Shown here: piece by piece, positions 25,074 through 35,144 of the stretch | Position numbering within the stretch: the stretch's first letter is position 1 | Layout of the letters: each line of letters begins with the position of its first letter | The notes under the pieces: generated by a model | What the model was told of the DNA's origin: nothing | Seen by the model: only the letters and a program-made list of their open reading frames with translations | Database searches by the model: none | Program-made: the position numbers and the translations under genes | Source of the DNA: Gammaproteobacteria bacterium | GTDB taxonomy: Bacteria > Pseudomonadota > Gammaproteobacteria > Chromatiales > Chromatiaceae | Assembly (NCBI GenBank): GCA_015490795.1 | Contig: WFXD01000004.1 | Coordinates: forward strand, 1-64,000 | Direction: 5' to 3' | DNA: 64,000 nucleotides

Positions 25074-25124
25074 CCATGGTGGTCGGAGTGAGAGGATTCG
25101 AACCTCCGGCCCCTGCCTCCCGAA
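25030..25124. repeat. Right copy of 95-bp direct repeat (att site in tRNA-Pro)
   Basis: Same sequence as 9680-9774 except one base. It covers the tRNA-Pro 3' half from the anticodon loop through CCA (25080-25124), the 6-bp spacer and the first 44 bases of int. A plain integration would duplicate only the tRNA part plus any chance identity; the extension into int needs a second related element. Confidence 0.9.
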
Positions 25125-25156
25125 GGCAGTGCTCTACCAGGCTGAGCTACACTCCG
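25080..25156 (-). tRNA. tRNA-Pro (anticodon CGG)
   Basis: A full cloverleaf of 77 nt with encoded CCA. The acceptor is CGGAGTG paired with CACTCCG. The D arm is GCTC/GAGC. The anticodon stem CTGCC/GGCAG has loop TTCGGGA, giving anticodon CGG. The T arm has TTCGAAT in its loop. The 5' end is 2 bp after the ispB stop codon and there is no separate promoter, so it is probably processed from the ispB transcript. Its 3' half is the island attachment site. Confidence 0.95.
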
Positions 25157-25158
25157 AT

Positions 25159-26127
25159 CTAGCTTGAGCGCTTGACAGAGAGATCCACCAATGAGGCCAG
25201 CGCATCCCGGTAAGGGGAGGCTGGCAGCACCTCAAGCGCCGCTTTGGCCTTGTCGGCCTCGCGTTCCGCAATTCTGGCTGTATAGGCTATGGCATCGGTG
25301 GCGTTGATCGCCTCTGTTACGGCATCTATCTGCTCCAGCCCGCCCTGTTCAATAGCAGACTGGATGATCTTTTTCTGTTCTGCGGTTCCCCTCTCCATGG
25401 CGCGGATCAGTGGCAGTGTCGGTTTGCCTTCGGCCAGGTCGTCGCCAACATTTTTCCCCATCTCTTCGCTGGAGGAGCTGTAGTCCATCACATCATCAAT
25501 CAGCTGGAAGGCGGTGCCGAGGTGGCGGCCATAGTCGGCCATGGCGGCCTCCTGTTCTGCCGTTCCATCGACCAGTACAGAGCCGATCTTTGCCCCGGCT
25601 TCAAACAGGGTGGCGGTTTTGCGGTAGATGACCTTCATGTACTCCGCTTCGGTCGTCTCCGGGTTGTTGCAGTTGAGCAGTTGCAGCACCTCGCCTTCAG
25701 CGATCTGGTTGGAGGCGTGAGAGAGGATGTCCAGCACGCGCATGATGCCAACATCAACCATCATCTCGAATGAGCGGGAGTAGAGGAAGTCGCCGGATAG
25801 CACGCTGGCGGAGTTGCCCCAGAGCGCATTGGCGGTATCCTTGTTGCGGCGCTTGTCTGATGCATCCACCACATCGTCATGCAGCAGGGTAGCGGTGTGG
25901 ATAAATTCGACCACGGCAGCCAGTTCGATGTGCTTGTCACCCTGGTAGCCGAAGGCGCGCGCTGCCAGCAGTACGACCAGAGGGCGCATGCGCTTGCCGC
26001 CGCTGTAGACGATATGGGCGCCGATCTGGTTGATCAGCACAACGTCTGATTTCAGGCGCTTGAGGATGACTTTGTCGATGGCAGTCAAGTCGTCTGCAAT
26101 CAGTTCGCGGATGGCGGCAATATCCAT
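25159..26127 (-). CDS. ispB: Octaprenyl diphosphate synthase
   Basis: Trans-prenyltransferase that builds the quinone side chain from isopentenyl diphosphate and farnesyl diphosphate. A 322-residue cytosolic enzyme with both aspartate-rich motifs: LLHDDVVD (about 80-87) with RRNKDTANALWGN after it, and FQLIDDVMDYS (about 206-216). Length and order match IspB. It is divergent from rplU-rpmA, the usual gammaproteobacterial arrangement, and is followed at once by tRNA-Pro. Confidence 0.95.
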   Translation of the reverse strand: MDIAAIRELIADDLTAIDKVILKRLKSDVVLINQIGAHIVYSGGKRMRPLVVLLAARAFGYQGDKHIELAAVVEFIHTATLLHDDVVDASDKRRNKDTANALWGNSASVLSGDFLYSRSFEMMVDVGIMRVLDILSHASNQIAEGEVLQLLNCNNPETTEAEYMKVIYRKTATLFEAGAKIGSVLVDGTAEQEAAMADYGRHLGTAFQLIDDVMDYSSSSEEMGKNVGDDLAEGKPTLPLIRAMERGTAEQKKIIQSAIEQGGLEQIDAVTEAINATDAIAYTARIAEREADKAKAALEVLPASPYRDALASLVDLSVKRSS

Positions 26128-26266
26128 GGAGACTCTTATTTGTTTGGCGTGGTTGAAGCGAAAAATGCACTCGCATGCTAGGAGTGCGTTATGGTTGTGT
26201 CAAGCATGAATAGAGATAAAACATAGAATAAACATAGATAAGGGTCTGCCAAAGTATGGATTTTGA

Positions 26267-26295
26267 TTGACCTGGCCGCAAGGGGTATGTAGAAT
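26267..26295 (+). promoter_or_regulatory. Sigma70 promoter of rplU-rpmA
   Basis: TTGACC (26267-26272) and TAGAAT (26290-26295) with a 17-bp spacer, 62 bp before the rplU start. Near-consensus boxes at ideal distance upstream of ribosomal protein genes. Confidence 0.75.
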
Positions 26296-26357
26296 CCCGC
26301 CTCTTTCGTCGGCTGCTTCTTTCTGCCGGCACAATAGATTTTCTACGGAGATTGGGT

Positions 26358-26672
26358 ATGTATGCCGTAATTCAAACCGGTGGCAAGCAGTACCGGGTTT
26401 CCCAAGGTGACACCTTTAAGGTTGAGAAACTTGGGGCCGATGAGGGTGCCAGTATTGAGTTGGACAAGGTGCTGATGCTTGCTGACGGTGAAAACATCAC
26501 GATCGGGGCCCCTTATGTGGAGGGTGGCAAGGTAACGGCCACCGTTAAATCCCACGGTCGGGGTAAAAAAGTGAAGATTATCAAGTTTCGCCGGCGCAAG
26601 CACCACATGAAGCGTCAGGGTCACCGTCAATGGTACACCGAGCTTGAGATTACCGGAATCAGCGCAAGCTAA
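26358..26672 (+). CDS. rplU: 50S ribosomal protein L21
   Basis: A 104-residue protein with the L21 start [18 protein letters not shown] and the basic C-terminal [19 protein letters not shown]. It binds 23S rRNA in the large subunit. ATG 26358 is chosen over the upstream in-frame TTG because it gives the family N-terminus and has GGAG upstream. It forms an operon with rpmA 12 bp downstream. Confidence 0.98.
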   Translation: MYAVIQTGGKQYRVSQGDTFKVEKLGADEGASIELDKVLMLADGENITIGAPYVEGGKVTATVKSHGRGKKVKIIKFRRRKHHMKRQGHRQWYTELEITGISAS

Positions 26673-26684
26673 AGGGGTTATACC

Positions 26685-26942
26685 ATGGCACATAAGAAAG
26701 CAGGCGGCAGTACACGTAACGGTCGCGATTCAGAGTCAAAACGCCTTGGCGTAAAGGTTTATGGTGGTGAGAGCATCAAAGCGGGCGCCATCATTATCCG
26801 CCAGCGCGGCACCCATTTTCACCATGGTGAAAACGTAGGGATCGGCAAGGATCACACCCTGTTTGCCAAGGCGGACGGAAAGGTGCTGTTTCAGGTCAAA
26901 GGCCCCAATAACCGCAAGTACGTCAGTGTAGTCACTGATTGA
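26685..26942 (+). CDS. rpmA: 50S ribosomal protein L27
   Basis: An 85-residue protein beginning [20 protein letters not shown], the conserved N-terminal tail that reaches the peptidyl transferase centre. Full length for L27. It is co-transcribed with rplU and followed by a clear terminator. Confidence 0.98.
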   Translation: MAHKKAGGSTRNGRDSESKRLGVKVYGGESIKAGAIIIRQRGTHFHHGENVGIGKDHTLFAKADGKVLFQVKGPNNRKYVSVVTD

Positions 26943-26970
26943 TCGGGCTTCCGGTTGCAGGATCAAAGAG

Positions 26971-26998
26971 AGCCTCGTCAATCGACGGGGCTTTTTTT
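26971..26998 (+). terminator. Rho-independent terminator after rpmA
   Basis: Stem AGCCTCGTC / GACGGGGCT (one G-U pair) with a 4-base loop and then six or more T. It ends the rplU-rpmA message before obgE. Confidence 0.85.
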
Positions 26999-27006
26999 AT
27001 TCTTAA

Positions 27007-28098
<1,092 letters not shown>

Positions 28099-28109
28099 AG
28101 TGTTGTGAG

Positions 28110-29234
28110 ATGACCTCCCGAGAGCAAATTTCTTCACACAGGCGCTGGGTCGTCAAGATTGGCAGCGCACTGCTGACGGGTGATGGCAAAGGGCTGAATC
28201 GGCAGGCGCTGGCCTCCTGGGTCGCGCAGATGGCAGACTGGGTCGCGGAAGGTCGCGAACTGGTTCTGGTCTCATCCGGCGCAGTGGCAGAGGGGATGAG
28301 CCGCATGGGCTGGCAGCAGCGGCCAGCCACCATCCATGGACTGCAAGCAGCGGCGGCCATCGGCCAGATGGGGCTGGTGCAGGCCTATGAGACCTGTTTT
28401 CAAAAACATGGATTGCACACCGCGCAGGTGCTGCTGACGCATGATGACCTCACCAACCGGCAGCGCTACCTCAATGCACGCAGCACCCTGCGGACACTGC
28501 TGGCGCTGGGCGTGGTGCCGGTGGTGAATGAGAATGACACAGTGGCCAATGACGAGCTGCGCTTTGGCGATAATGACACCCTGGCGGCGATGGTGGCCAA
28601 TCTGATCGAGGCGGACCTGCTACTGCTGCTGACCGACCAGGATGGGCTCTTTGACAGCGATCCCCGTTCCAGCCCCAATGCCAGGCTGATCAACGAGAGC
28701 CAGGTGGATAATCCAGAGCTGGATGGGTTTGCGGGTGGCTCCTGCACCGGGCTGGGCCGGGGCGGCATGGTGACCAAGCTGCGTGCGGCGCGGCTGGCTG
28801 CCCGCTCGGGTGCGGCAACCATCATTGCGCCGGGCGCGGGTGAGCGTATCCTGAACCGCATTGCAGCGGGTGAGGCGGTGGGTACACTGCTGACCTCAAA
28901 CCAGGAGCCGGAGGCGGCAAGAAAGCGCTGGCTGGCCGGTCACTTGCAGGTGCAGGGCAGGTTGACCCTGGATGCGGGCGCAGTCAAGGTGCTGTGCAAC
29001 TCGGGTCGAAGCCTGCTGGCGGTTGGCGTCAAAGCGGTTGATGGCGGCTTTGTCCGGGGCGAGGTGGTCTCCTGCGTGGATGAGCAGGGCAGGGAGGTGG
29101 CGCGTGGATTGGCGAACTATAGCGCCCAAGAGAGCCGGCGCATTATGGGGCGGCCCAGCAGCGCCATCCGGGAGATACTGGGTTATGTGAATGAGGAGGA
29201 GCTGATTCACAGGGATAACCTGGTTCTGGTCTAA
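28110..29234 (+). CDS. proB: Glutamate 5-kinase
   Basis: First step of proline synthesis, phosphorylating glutamate. It has an amino acid kinase domain ([51 protein letters not shown]) and a C-terminal PUA domain (about 275-370), 374 residues in all. ATG 28110 gives the normal family start; an in-frame GTG at 28080 lies inside obgE and would add 10 residues. Confidence 0.95.
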   Translation: MTSREQISSHRRWVVKIGSALLTGDGKGLNRQALASWVAQMADWVAEGRELVLVSSGAVAEGMSRMGWQQRPATIHGLQAAAAIGQMGLVQAYETCFQKHGLHTAQVLLTHDDLTNRQRYLNARSTLRTLLALGVVPVVNENDTVANDELRFGDNDTLAAMVANLIEADLLLLLTDQDGLFDSDPRSSPNARLINESQVDNPELDGFAGGSCTGLGRGGMVTKLRAARLAARSGAATIIAPGAGERILNRIAAGEAVGTLLTSNQEPEAARKRWLAGHLQVQGRLTLDAGAVKVLCNSGRSLLAVGVKAVDGGFVRGEVVSCVDEQGREVARGLANYSAQESRRIMGRPSSAIREILGYVNEEELIHRDNLVLV

Positions 29235-29254
29235 ACACTGAAACATCAGGCAAC

Positions 29255-29280
29255 AAAAAACCGGCAGCCGCCGGTTTTTT
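29255..29280. terminator. Bidirectional terminator between proB and rpsT
   Basis: AAAAAACCGGC and GCCGGTTTTTT form an 11-bp perfect palindrome around AGCC. It has a T-run on either strand and lies between the convergent genes proB and rpsT. Confidence 0.9.
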
Positions 29281-29305
29281 AAGATACTGCCTGGGGTGAG
29301 CCAGC

Positions 29306-29566
29306 CTACAGCGCCTTGACCCGTGTATTCAAACGGCTTTTGAAGCGTGCCGCCTTGTTCTTGTGAATCAGGCCATTGTTGGCTGAACGGTCAATCAGAG
29401 GAACGGCCTCGTTATAGGCTGCCTGCGCCTCCTCTTTGTTGCCAGCGGCAACAGCGGCGAGAACCTTCTTGATGTAGGTGCGCATCATGCTGCGGCGGCC
29501 TGCGTTATGTTGACGGTGCGTTTCCGCCTGACGGGCGCGCTTGCGTGCTTGTGCTGTATTAGCCAA
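29306..29566 (-). CDS. rpsT: 30S ribosomal protein S20
   Basis: An 86-residue protein, [20 protein letters not shown] after the initiator, ending [11 protein letters not shown]. Start is TTG at 29566 with AGGAG upstream; a non-ATG start is also known in E. coli rpsT, where it limits translation and helps feedback control. The longer open frame upstream is not protein-like. It is divergent from murJ, a common arrangement. Confidence 0.95.
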   Translation of the reverse strand: MANTAQARKRARQAETHRQHNAGRRSMMRTYIKKVLAAVAAGNKEEAQAAYNEAVPLIDRSANNGLIHKNKAARFKSRLNTRVKAL

Positions 29567-29759
29567 CTTCGGTCTCCTAGAAATATGCCGAGGTGAAAGG
29601 CCGGGTATTCTGCTGAAACCTCCGCGATTTGTCAAATAAATATCGCTATTGCCGGCAGAACGGGCAAGCTGCGCAAAGCGGACAATGATTTCATCACTTA
29701 ATGGTTCGGGCACCGTATAATCAGGTGCTCTTTATTCCAAAATTATTGAGGGAAGACGA

Positions 29760-31298
29760 CTGGCCTCGCTGATCAAATCCACTGCAATGGTGGGTAGCAA
29801 TACCCTGCTGTCACGCATCCTGGGGCTGGTGCGCGATCTGGTGTTCGCGCATGTTTTTGGTGCCAATGCGAATACGGATGCCTTCTTTGTCGCCTTCAAG
29901 ATCCCCAACTTCATGCGCCGCCTGTTTGCCGAGGGGGCGTTCTCGGTCGCCTTTGTGCCGGTGCTGTCAGAGTACCGGGCAAAGCGCAGCTTTGATGAAC
30001 TGAAGGGCTTCGTGGATCGGATGGCGGGCACCCTGGGTGCCGGGCTGCTTGCTGTGACACTGCTGGGGGTGATCGGCGCGCCGGTGCTGGTCACGCTGTT
30101 TGCGCCAGGCTTTATCGCCAAGGGTGAGTCGTTCGATCTGGCAGTGGATATGCTGCGGCTCACCTTTCCCTATCTCTTCTTTATCTCGCTGGTGGCCTTT
30201 GCCGGCGGCATCCTCAATGCCCACAGCCGCTTTGGTGTACCCGCCTTTACCCCGGTGCTGCTGAATATCTCGATGATCAGCTGCGCCCTGTGGCTCTCGC
30301 CGCAGATGGAGACCCCGATCATGGCGCTGGCCTGGGGTGTGCTGATTGCCGGGGTGATCCAGTTCGTCTTTCAGATCCCCTTTTTGAACAAGCTGCGGCT
30401 ACTGCCCAGACCGCAGATTGCACCCAGGGATGAGGGGGTGCGCCGGGTGGGGAAATTGATGGTGCCTGCCCTGTTTGGTGTCTCGGTCGGGCAGATCAAT
30501 CTGCTGCTGGATACCCTGATCGCCTCGCTGCTGACGGCGGGCAGTATCTCCTGGCTCTACTACTCCGACCGGCTGATGGAGTTCCCGCTGGGTATCCTTG
30601 GGGTGGCGCTGGGGACGGTCATCCTGCCCAGTCTGTCACGCAAACATGCCGAGGCCTCCCCGCAGGCGTTCTCCAAAACCATCGACTGGGCGCTGCGCTG
30701 GGTGCTGTTGCTGGGGCTGCCCGCCGGGGTGGGTCTGCTGGTATTGGCGGGGCCGATGAATGCGACGCTCTGGTATTCGGAGGCCTTTAACGCGCACGAC
30801 GTGGAGATGGCCACACGCAGCCTGATGGCCTATTCGCTGGGGTTGATCGGCTTTATCCTGGTCAAGGTGCTGGCTCCCGGGTTCTATGCCCGGCAGGATA
30901 CCAAAACCCCGGTACGGATCGCGATTATCGCCATGGCCTCCAACATGGTGCTGAATATCATGCTGGTCTTCCCGCTGGCGCATGCCGGGCTGGCGCTGGC
31001 GACCACGCTGTCGGCCTATATCAACGCCTTTCTGCTGTTTCGCGCACTGCGCAAAGAGGAGATCTATCAACCGGCGCAAGGCTGGCTGCTGCTGCTGTTG
31101 CGGGGGGCATTGGGCTGTGCCGTAATGGCCGGGGTGCTGCTCTGGGGGGCGGGTGATATTGAACTGTGGCTGTCGCTGACGAGCTGGGAACGGGTTGTGC
31201 GGCTGGCCTCCCTGATCGGCATCGCTGCGGCGGCCTATTTTGCAGCGCTGTTTCTGCTGGGGATTCGTCCGCGCCATTTTCAGAGCGCTAATGGCTGA
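29760..31298 (+). CDS. murJ: Lipid II flippase MurJ (MviN)
   Basis: Inner membrane protein with many hydrophobic helices that flips lipid II for peptidoglycan synthesis. Conserved N-terminal blocks are SNTLLSRILGLVRDLVFAHVFGA, read in two parts, and TDAFFVAFKIPNFMRRLFAEGAFS. The first ATG (29787) has no ribosome site and cuts off residues that relatives have. Starting at CTG 29760 gives (M)ASLIKSTAMVGSNTLLSR, which lines up with the E. coli start MNLLKSLAAVSSMT, and GAGGGA lies 5-10 bp upstream. It overlaps tesA by 11 bp tail to tail. Confidence 0.93.
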   Translation: MASLIKSTAMVGSNTLLSRILGLVRDLVFAHVFGANANTDAFFVAFKIPNFMRRLFAEGAFSVAFVPVLSEYRAKRSFDELKGFVDRMAGTLGAGLLAVTLLGVIGAPVLVTLFAPGFIAKGESFDLAVDMLRLTFPYLFFISLVAFAGGILNAHSRFGVPAFTPVLLNISMISCALWLSPQMETPIMALAWGVLIAGVIQFVFQIPFLNKLRLLPRPQIAPRDEGVRRVGKLMVPALFGVSVGQINLLLDTLIASLLTAGSISWLYYSDRLMEFPLGILGVALGTVILPSLSRKHAEASPQAFSKTIDWALRWVLLLGLPAGVGLLVLAGPMNATLWYSEAFNAHDVEMATRSLMAYSLGLIGFILVKVLAPGFYARQDTKTPVRIAIIAMASNMVLNIMLVFPLAHAGLALATTLSAYINAFLLFRALRKEEIYQPAQGWLLLLLRGALGCAVMAGVLLWGAGDIELWLSLTSWERVVRLASLIGIAAAAYFAALFLLGIRPRHFQSANG

Positions 31299-31902
31299 GC
31301 AGTGGCTTAAGCCCCTTCCAGATATTGGACAGCAAAACAGGTTGCGCCGCCGCTGTGGGGTGCAGCCGGTCGGGCTGGAAGTGTCTGCTGCTGTCCTCCA
31401 GCCCCTGCATCAGGAAAGGCACCAGCGGGATCTCATTTTGCTGTGACAGTTTTTTGTAGAGGTGGTGAAACTGGCGGGTATAGCCCGCCCCGTAGTTTGA
31501 TGGCAGCCGCATCCCGACCAGCAGCACCTTGCCCTGCTGCTGACTCAACTGGATAATCTGCTGAATATTTTTCCGTATGGCGTGCAGCGGCTGGCCGCGC
31601 AACCCATCGTTGACACCCAGTTCGAGAATGACAATAGCGGGCTGATGGCGCTTCAACAGCGGCTTGAGCCGGGCCAGCCCGCCGGCCGTGGTTTCACCGC
31701 TGATGCTGGCGTTGACGACGCTGTAAGCGTATCCGTGGCGCTTCAACCGCTGCCGCAGCAGGTTGACCCACCCCTGCTCCCGTCCTATCCCGAAGGCGGC
31801 GCTGAGGCTGTCGCCCAGTACCAGAATGGTCTCGCTGGCGGTTGCACAGGGGGGTGCTGCGGCCAGTGCAAAAATAATGAGTGTTCGATAGAACCATTTC
31901 AT
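31288..31902 (-). CDS. tesA: Periplasmic GDSL lipase / thioesterase TesA
   Basis: A 204-residue SGNH hydrolase. A signal peptide covers about residues 1-23 (hydrophobic IIFALAAAPPC then ATA). Motifs follow in order: ILVLGDSLSAAFGI (catalytic Ser), SISGETTAGG, LGVNDGLRG (oxyanion) and PDRLHPTAA (Asp-x-x-His). It hydrolyses acyl thioesters and esters in the periplasm. It is divergent from the ybbA-ybbP transporter genes, 45 bp apart, the usual neighbourhood. Confidence 0.93.
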   Translation of the reverse strand: MKWFYRTLIIFALAAAPPCATASETILVLGDSLSAAFGIGREQGWVNLLRQRLKRHGYAYSVVNASISGETTAGGLARLKPLLKRHQPAIVILELGVNDGLRGQPLHAIRKNIQQIIQLSQQQGKVLLVGMRLPSNYGAGYTRQFHHLYKKLSQQNEIPLVPFLMQGLEDSSRHFQPDRLHPTAAAQPVLLSNIWKGLKPLLSH

Positions 31903-31947
31903 GGTGTGATAATCCTACCCAGTTGATCCCTCTAAAATATAACCCGG

Positions 31948-32646
31948 ATGCCCCGTATGACAGCAGAAATCGTAGTCAATACGCAGAATCTACATAAACG
32001 TGTCATGAGCCCCGAGGGTGAGTTGACCCTGCTACAGGGCGTTGACCTGAGTATAGCCGCAGGTGAGACCGTTGCCATTGTGGGCGCCTCGGGGTCAGGA
32101 AAGTCGACCCTGCTGGGGCTGCTGGCCGGGCTGGATGAGCCTACCGAAGGCCAGGTCTCGATCGCCGGGCAGGATCTGTTTGCGCTGGATGAGGATGGCC
32201 GCGCCCGCCTGCGGGGTGAAAAGGTGGGGTTTGTCTTTCAGGCCTTTCAGCTGCTGCCCAATCTGACGGCGCTGGAGAATGTGATGCTGCCGCTGGAGCT
32301 GGCCGGGCGGCACGATGCCCGGCAGGTGGCAGAGGAGGTGCTGCAACGGGTCGCTCTGGCAGAGCGCGCCAGCCACTATCCGAAGCAGCTCTCCGGTGGC
32401 GAGCAGCAGCGGGTGGCCATCGCCCGCGCCTTTGCGCCGCACCCGCAGGTGCTGTTTGCGGATGAGCCGACCGGCAACCTCGACCGCCGCACCGGCGAAC
32501 GCATCATCGACCTGCTGTTCCAGCTCAATGCCGAACAGGGCACCACGCTGGTGCTGGTGACCCACGATCCGCATCTGGCCGCACGTTGCCAGCGCCAGCT
32601 GGAGCTGGATGAGGGGCAGCTACAGATGGAGCTGGAGCCATCATGA
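31948..32646 (+). CDS. ybbA: ABC transporter ATP-binding protein YbbA
   Basis: A 232-residue ATPase of the MacB/LolD group: Walker A GASGSGKST (about 50), Q-loop FQAF, signature LSGGEQQRVAIARAF (about 151), Walker B VLFADEPTGNLDRR (about 171), switch His in VTHD. It pairs with the permease YbbP; related pairs extract molecules from the inner membrane. A second ATG at 31957 is an alternative start. It overlaps ybbP by 4 bp. Confidence 0.92.
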   Translation: MPRMTAEIVVNTQNLHKRVMSPEGELTLLQGVDLSIAAGETVAIVGASGSGKSTLLGLLAGLDEPTEGQVSIAGQDLFALDEDGRARLRGEKVGFVFQAFQLLPNLTALENVMLPLELAGRHDARQVAEEVLQRVALAERASHYPKQLSGGEQQRVAIARAFAPHPQVLFADEPTGNLDRRTGERIIDLLFQLNAEQGTTLVLVTHDPHLAARCQRQLELDEGQLQMELEPS

Positions 32647-35135
32647 ACCATTTTCCCCTTGCCCTGCGCCACCTCCATCGTGAATGGCGCGCCGGGGAGC
32701 TGAAGGTGCTGGCCATGGCGTTGATCATCGCGGTGGCGAGCGTCACCTCGGTCAACTTCTTCACCAGCCGCATCCACCAGGCGCTGGCCGGGCAGGCCAA
32801 TGAGCTGCTGGGTGGTGACCTGGTCTATCTCTCTGATCGCGCCATCAAGGCGCAGCGGGTGGCGCGCGCCACAGAGCTGGGGCTACAGAGCGCCACAACG
32901 GTGGAGTTCCCCACCATGGTGCTGGCGGGAGAGAGAAACCAGCTGGTGGCACTGAAGGCGGTCAGTGCAGGCTACCCGTTGCGTGGACAGAACCGCACCG
33001 CACCCAGGCTGTTTGCGGCGGATGCTGCGGTTACAGGCGGCCCGGCACCGGGCACGGTCTGGGGCGGCAGCCGCCTGCTGACCATCCTGGGGGTGGATGT
33101 GGGGGAGAAGATCACTGTCGGCAATATTGATCTGAAGGTAGCCGCAGTGCTGACCAGTGAGCCGGACCAGTCCGAGGGGGTGCTGCTCAATATCGCCCCC
33201 CGGCTGCTGATGCATACCGATGATCTGCCTGACACCGGCCTGATCCAGCCTGCCAGCCGGGTGGTCTATCGCCTGCTGCTGGCGGGGGATGCGGAGGCCA
33301 TTGGGCAGATCCGCCAGGAGTGGCAGCCAGGGCTGAGGCCGGGTGAGTCGCTGCTCGATGTGCAGGATGCCCGGCCAGAGGTGCGTACGGCGCTCAAGCG
33401 GGGCGAGCACTTTCTGGCGCTGGCGGCGCTGGTCAGCGTGCTGCTGGCGGGCGCGGCAGTGGCGATGGCGACCCGCCGCTTTATCAGCCGGCACCTGGAC
33501 AACTGCGCCATCATGCGCTGCCTGGGGGCGGAGCAGGCGATGATCAGCCGGCTCTATCTGATCCAGATGGCGGTGCTGGGGCTGCTGGCCAGTGTGGTGG
33601 GCATCTTTGTCGGCTATCTGGCGCAGTGGGGGCTGATGCTCTTTCTGGCGCCACTGGCAGGCATCGAACTGCCTGCCCCCAGCCTCTGGCCGGTCGCGCT
33701 GGGGCTGATTACCGGGATGGTGACGCTGCTCGGCTTTGCGGTGCCGCCCATCCTGCAACTGAAGAATGTCCCCACCCTGCGGGTGCTGCGGCGGGATCTG
33801 GGCGGGCTGCAGGCCAATGCCCTGTCGGCCTACGGTATCGGCATCCTGGCCTTTATGGTGCTGGTGCTGTTTCAGGCGCAAAATCTGAAGCTGGCGGTTG
33901 CCATTGTGGCCGGTCTGCTGCTGGTGCTGCTGATGCTGGCGCTGGTGGCGGGCGGGCTGTTGCTGCTGCTGCGGCCACTGCGCAAAAAGGGTGGGGCCGC
34001 CTGGCGCTTTGGGGTGGTGAACATCTCTCGCCGGTCGGGCCATAGCCTGGTGCAGATGGTCGGTTTCGGGGTGGGGTTGATGGCGCTGCTGCTGCTGGCG
34101 GTGGTGCGGGGTGATCTGCTCAGTGAGTGGGAGAATCGTCTGCCCGCAGATGCGCCCAATCGGTTTCTGATCAATATCCAGCCCGATCAGCTGGAGGATG
34201 TGCGGGACTTTTTGCGCGCTGAGGGTGTCGAGCCGCCACTGCTCTACCCCATGGTGCGCGCCCGTCTGGAGCAGATCAATGGCAAGGCCATTGTGCCGGA
34301 CGAGCTTAAAACCGACCGCGCCAAGCGTCTGGTGGCGCGTGAGTTCAATCTCTCCTGGGCAGAGGCGGTGCAGAGCGGCAATGCGGTCGTCAGTGGCAGC
34401 TGGTGGCAGCCGGGGGATTATGGCAAAGCTATTATCTCGGTAGAGCAGAGCCTGGCCAAAGAGCTGGGGCTGGGGCTGGGCGATACCCTCACCTACAATG
34501 TGGCCGGAGAGCTCTTTACGGCCGAAATCAGCAGCCTGCGCCGGATCAACTGGGAGAGCTTCAAGGCCAATTTCTTTGTGGTAGCCCCCCCGGGGTTGCT
34601 GGATAAATATCCGGTCAACTACATCACCGGCTTCTATCTGCCAGCGGAGCAGCATGCAGTGCTGAACAGGATGGTGCAGCAGTTCCCCAATATCATGGTG
34701 CTGGATGTGGCGACCATCCTGAATCAGGTGCGTGATATTATCGAGCAGGTGATCATGGCGGTGGAGTATGTCTTTATCTTTACCGTGCTGGCCGGGCTGA
34801 TGGTGATGTATGCCACCATCCATGCCACGCTGGATGAGCGTATCCGCGAGGCCGCTGTGTTGCGCACCCTGGGTGCGCGGCGCAGCCAGCTGCTGAGCAG
34901 CATCATGCTTGAGTACACGGGGCTGGGGCTGCTCTCCGGTCTGGTTGGCGCTATCGCGGCCGGGGCCATCGGGATGGTGATTGCCAAACAGGTCTTTGAT
35001 CTGGCCTATCTGCCGGGGCCGGCCCTCTGGCTGAGTGGTATGCTGATCGGTGCTGTCGGAGTGGGTGTGGCGGGAACGCTGGGTACCCGGTTTGTGCTGA
35101 ATCAGCCGCCGTTGAAAACACTAAGAGGTGCATGA
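32643..35135 (+). CDS. ybbP: FtsX-like ABC permease YbbP
   Basis: An 830-residue inner membrane permease with two FtsX/MacB-type halves. There is one N-terminal transmembrane segment, a periplasmic domain, helices at about 255-440, a second periplasmic domain, and four helices in the C-terminal third (VFIFTVLAGLMVMYA; REAAVLRTLGARRSQLL is the typical coupling helix). It works with YbbA. Substrate unknown. Confidence 0.9.
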   Translation: MNHFPLALRHLHREWRAGELKVLAMALIIAVASVTSVNFFTSRIHQALAGQANELLGGDLVYLSDRAIKAQRVARATELGLQSATTVEFPTMVLAGERNQLVALKAVSAGYPLRGQNRTAPRLFAADAAVTGGPAPGTVWGGSRLLTILGVDVGEKITVGNIDLKVAAVLTSEPDQSEGVLLNIAPRLLMHTDDLPDTGLIQPASRVVYRLLLAGDAEAIGQIRQEWQPGLRPGESLLDVQDARPEVRTALKRGEHFLALAALVSVLLAGAAVAMATRRFISRHLDNCAIMRCLGAEQAMISRLYLIQMAVLGLLASVVGIFVGYLAQWGLMLFLAPLAGIELPAPSLWPVALGLITGMVTLLGFAVPPILQLKNVPTLRVLRRDLGGLQANALSAYGIGILAFMVLVLFQAQNLKLAVAIVAGLLLVLLMLALVAGGLLLLLRPLRKKGGAAWRFGVVNISRRSGHSLVQMVGFGVGLMALLLLAVVRGDLLSEWENRLPADAPNRFLINIQPDQLEDVRDFLRAEGVEPPLLYPMVRARLEQINGKAIVPDELKTDRAKRLVAREFNLSWAEAVQSGNAVVSGSWWQPGDYGKAIISVEQSLAKELGLGLGDTLTYNVAGELFTAEISSLRRINWESFKANFFVVAPPGLLDKYPVNYITGFYLPAEQHAVLNRMVQQFPNIMVLDVATILNQVRDIIEQVIMAVEYVFIFTVLAGLMVMYATIHATLDERIREAAVLRTLGARRSQLLSSIMLEYTGLGLLSGLVGAIAAGAIGMVIAKQVFDLAYLPGPALWLSGMLIGAVGVGVAGTLGTRFVLNQPPLKTLRGA

Positions 35136-35144
35136 GCAGCCATT

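Larger units (their letters stand above)
9730..25124. mobile_element. Genomic (defence) island integrated in tRNA-Pro(CGG)
   Basis: Bounded by a duplicated tRNA-Pro 3' half (9730-9774 and 25080-25124), with the intact tRNA and the integrase gene at the right end. The cargo is a recombination/regulatory module on the left (10061-12599), an abiE plus type I R-M plus OLD-like operon (13098-21647), decayed fragments (21789-22328), an ArfA-like ORF and higBA. No relaxase, type IV secretion or phage structural genes are visible. It is thus an integrative element that would need help to transfer, or a defence island that has lost mobility genes. Confidence 0.85.

Noticed and set aside
32883-34823. 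646-codon open frame on the minus strand opposite ybbP
   Set aside because: Low-complexity His/Gln-rich shadow frame; the plus strand is an evident FtsX-type permease.
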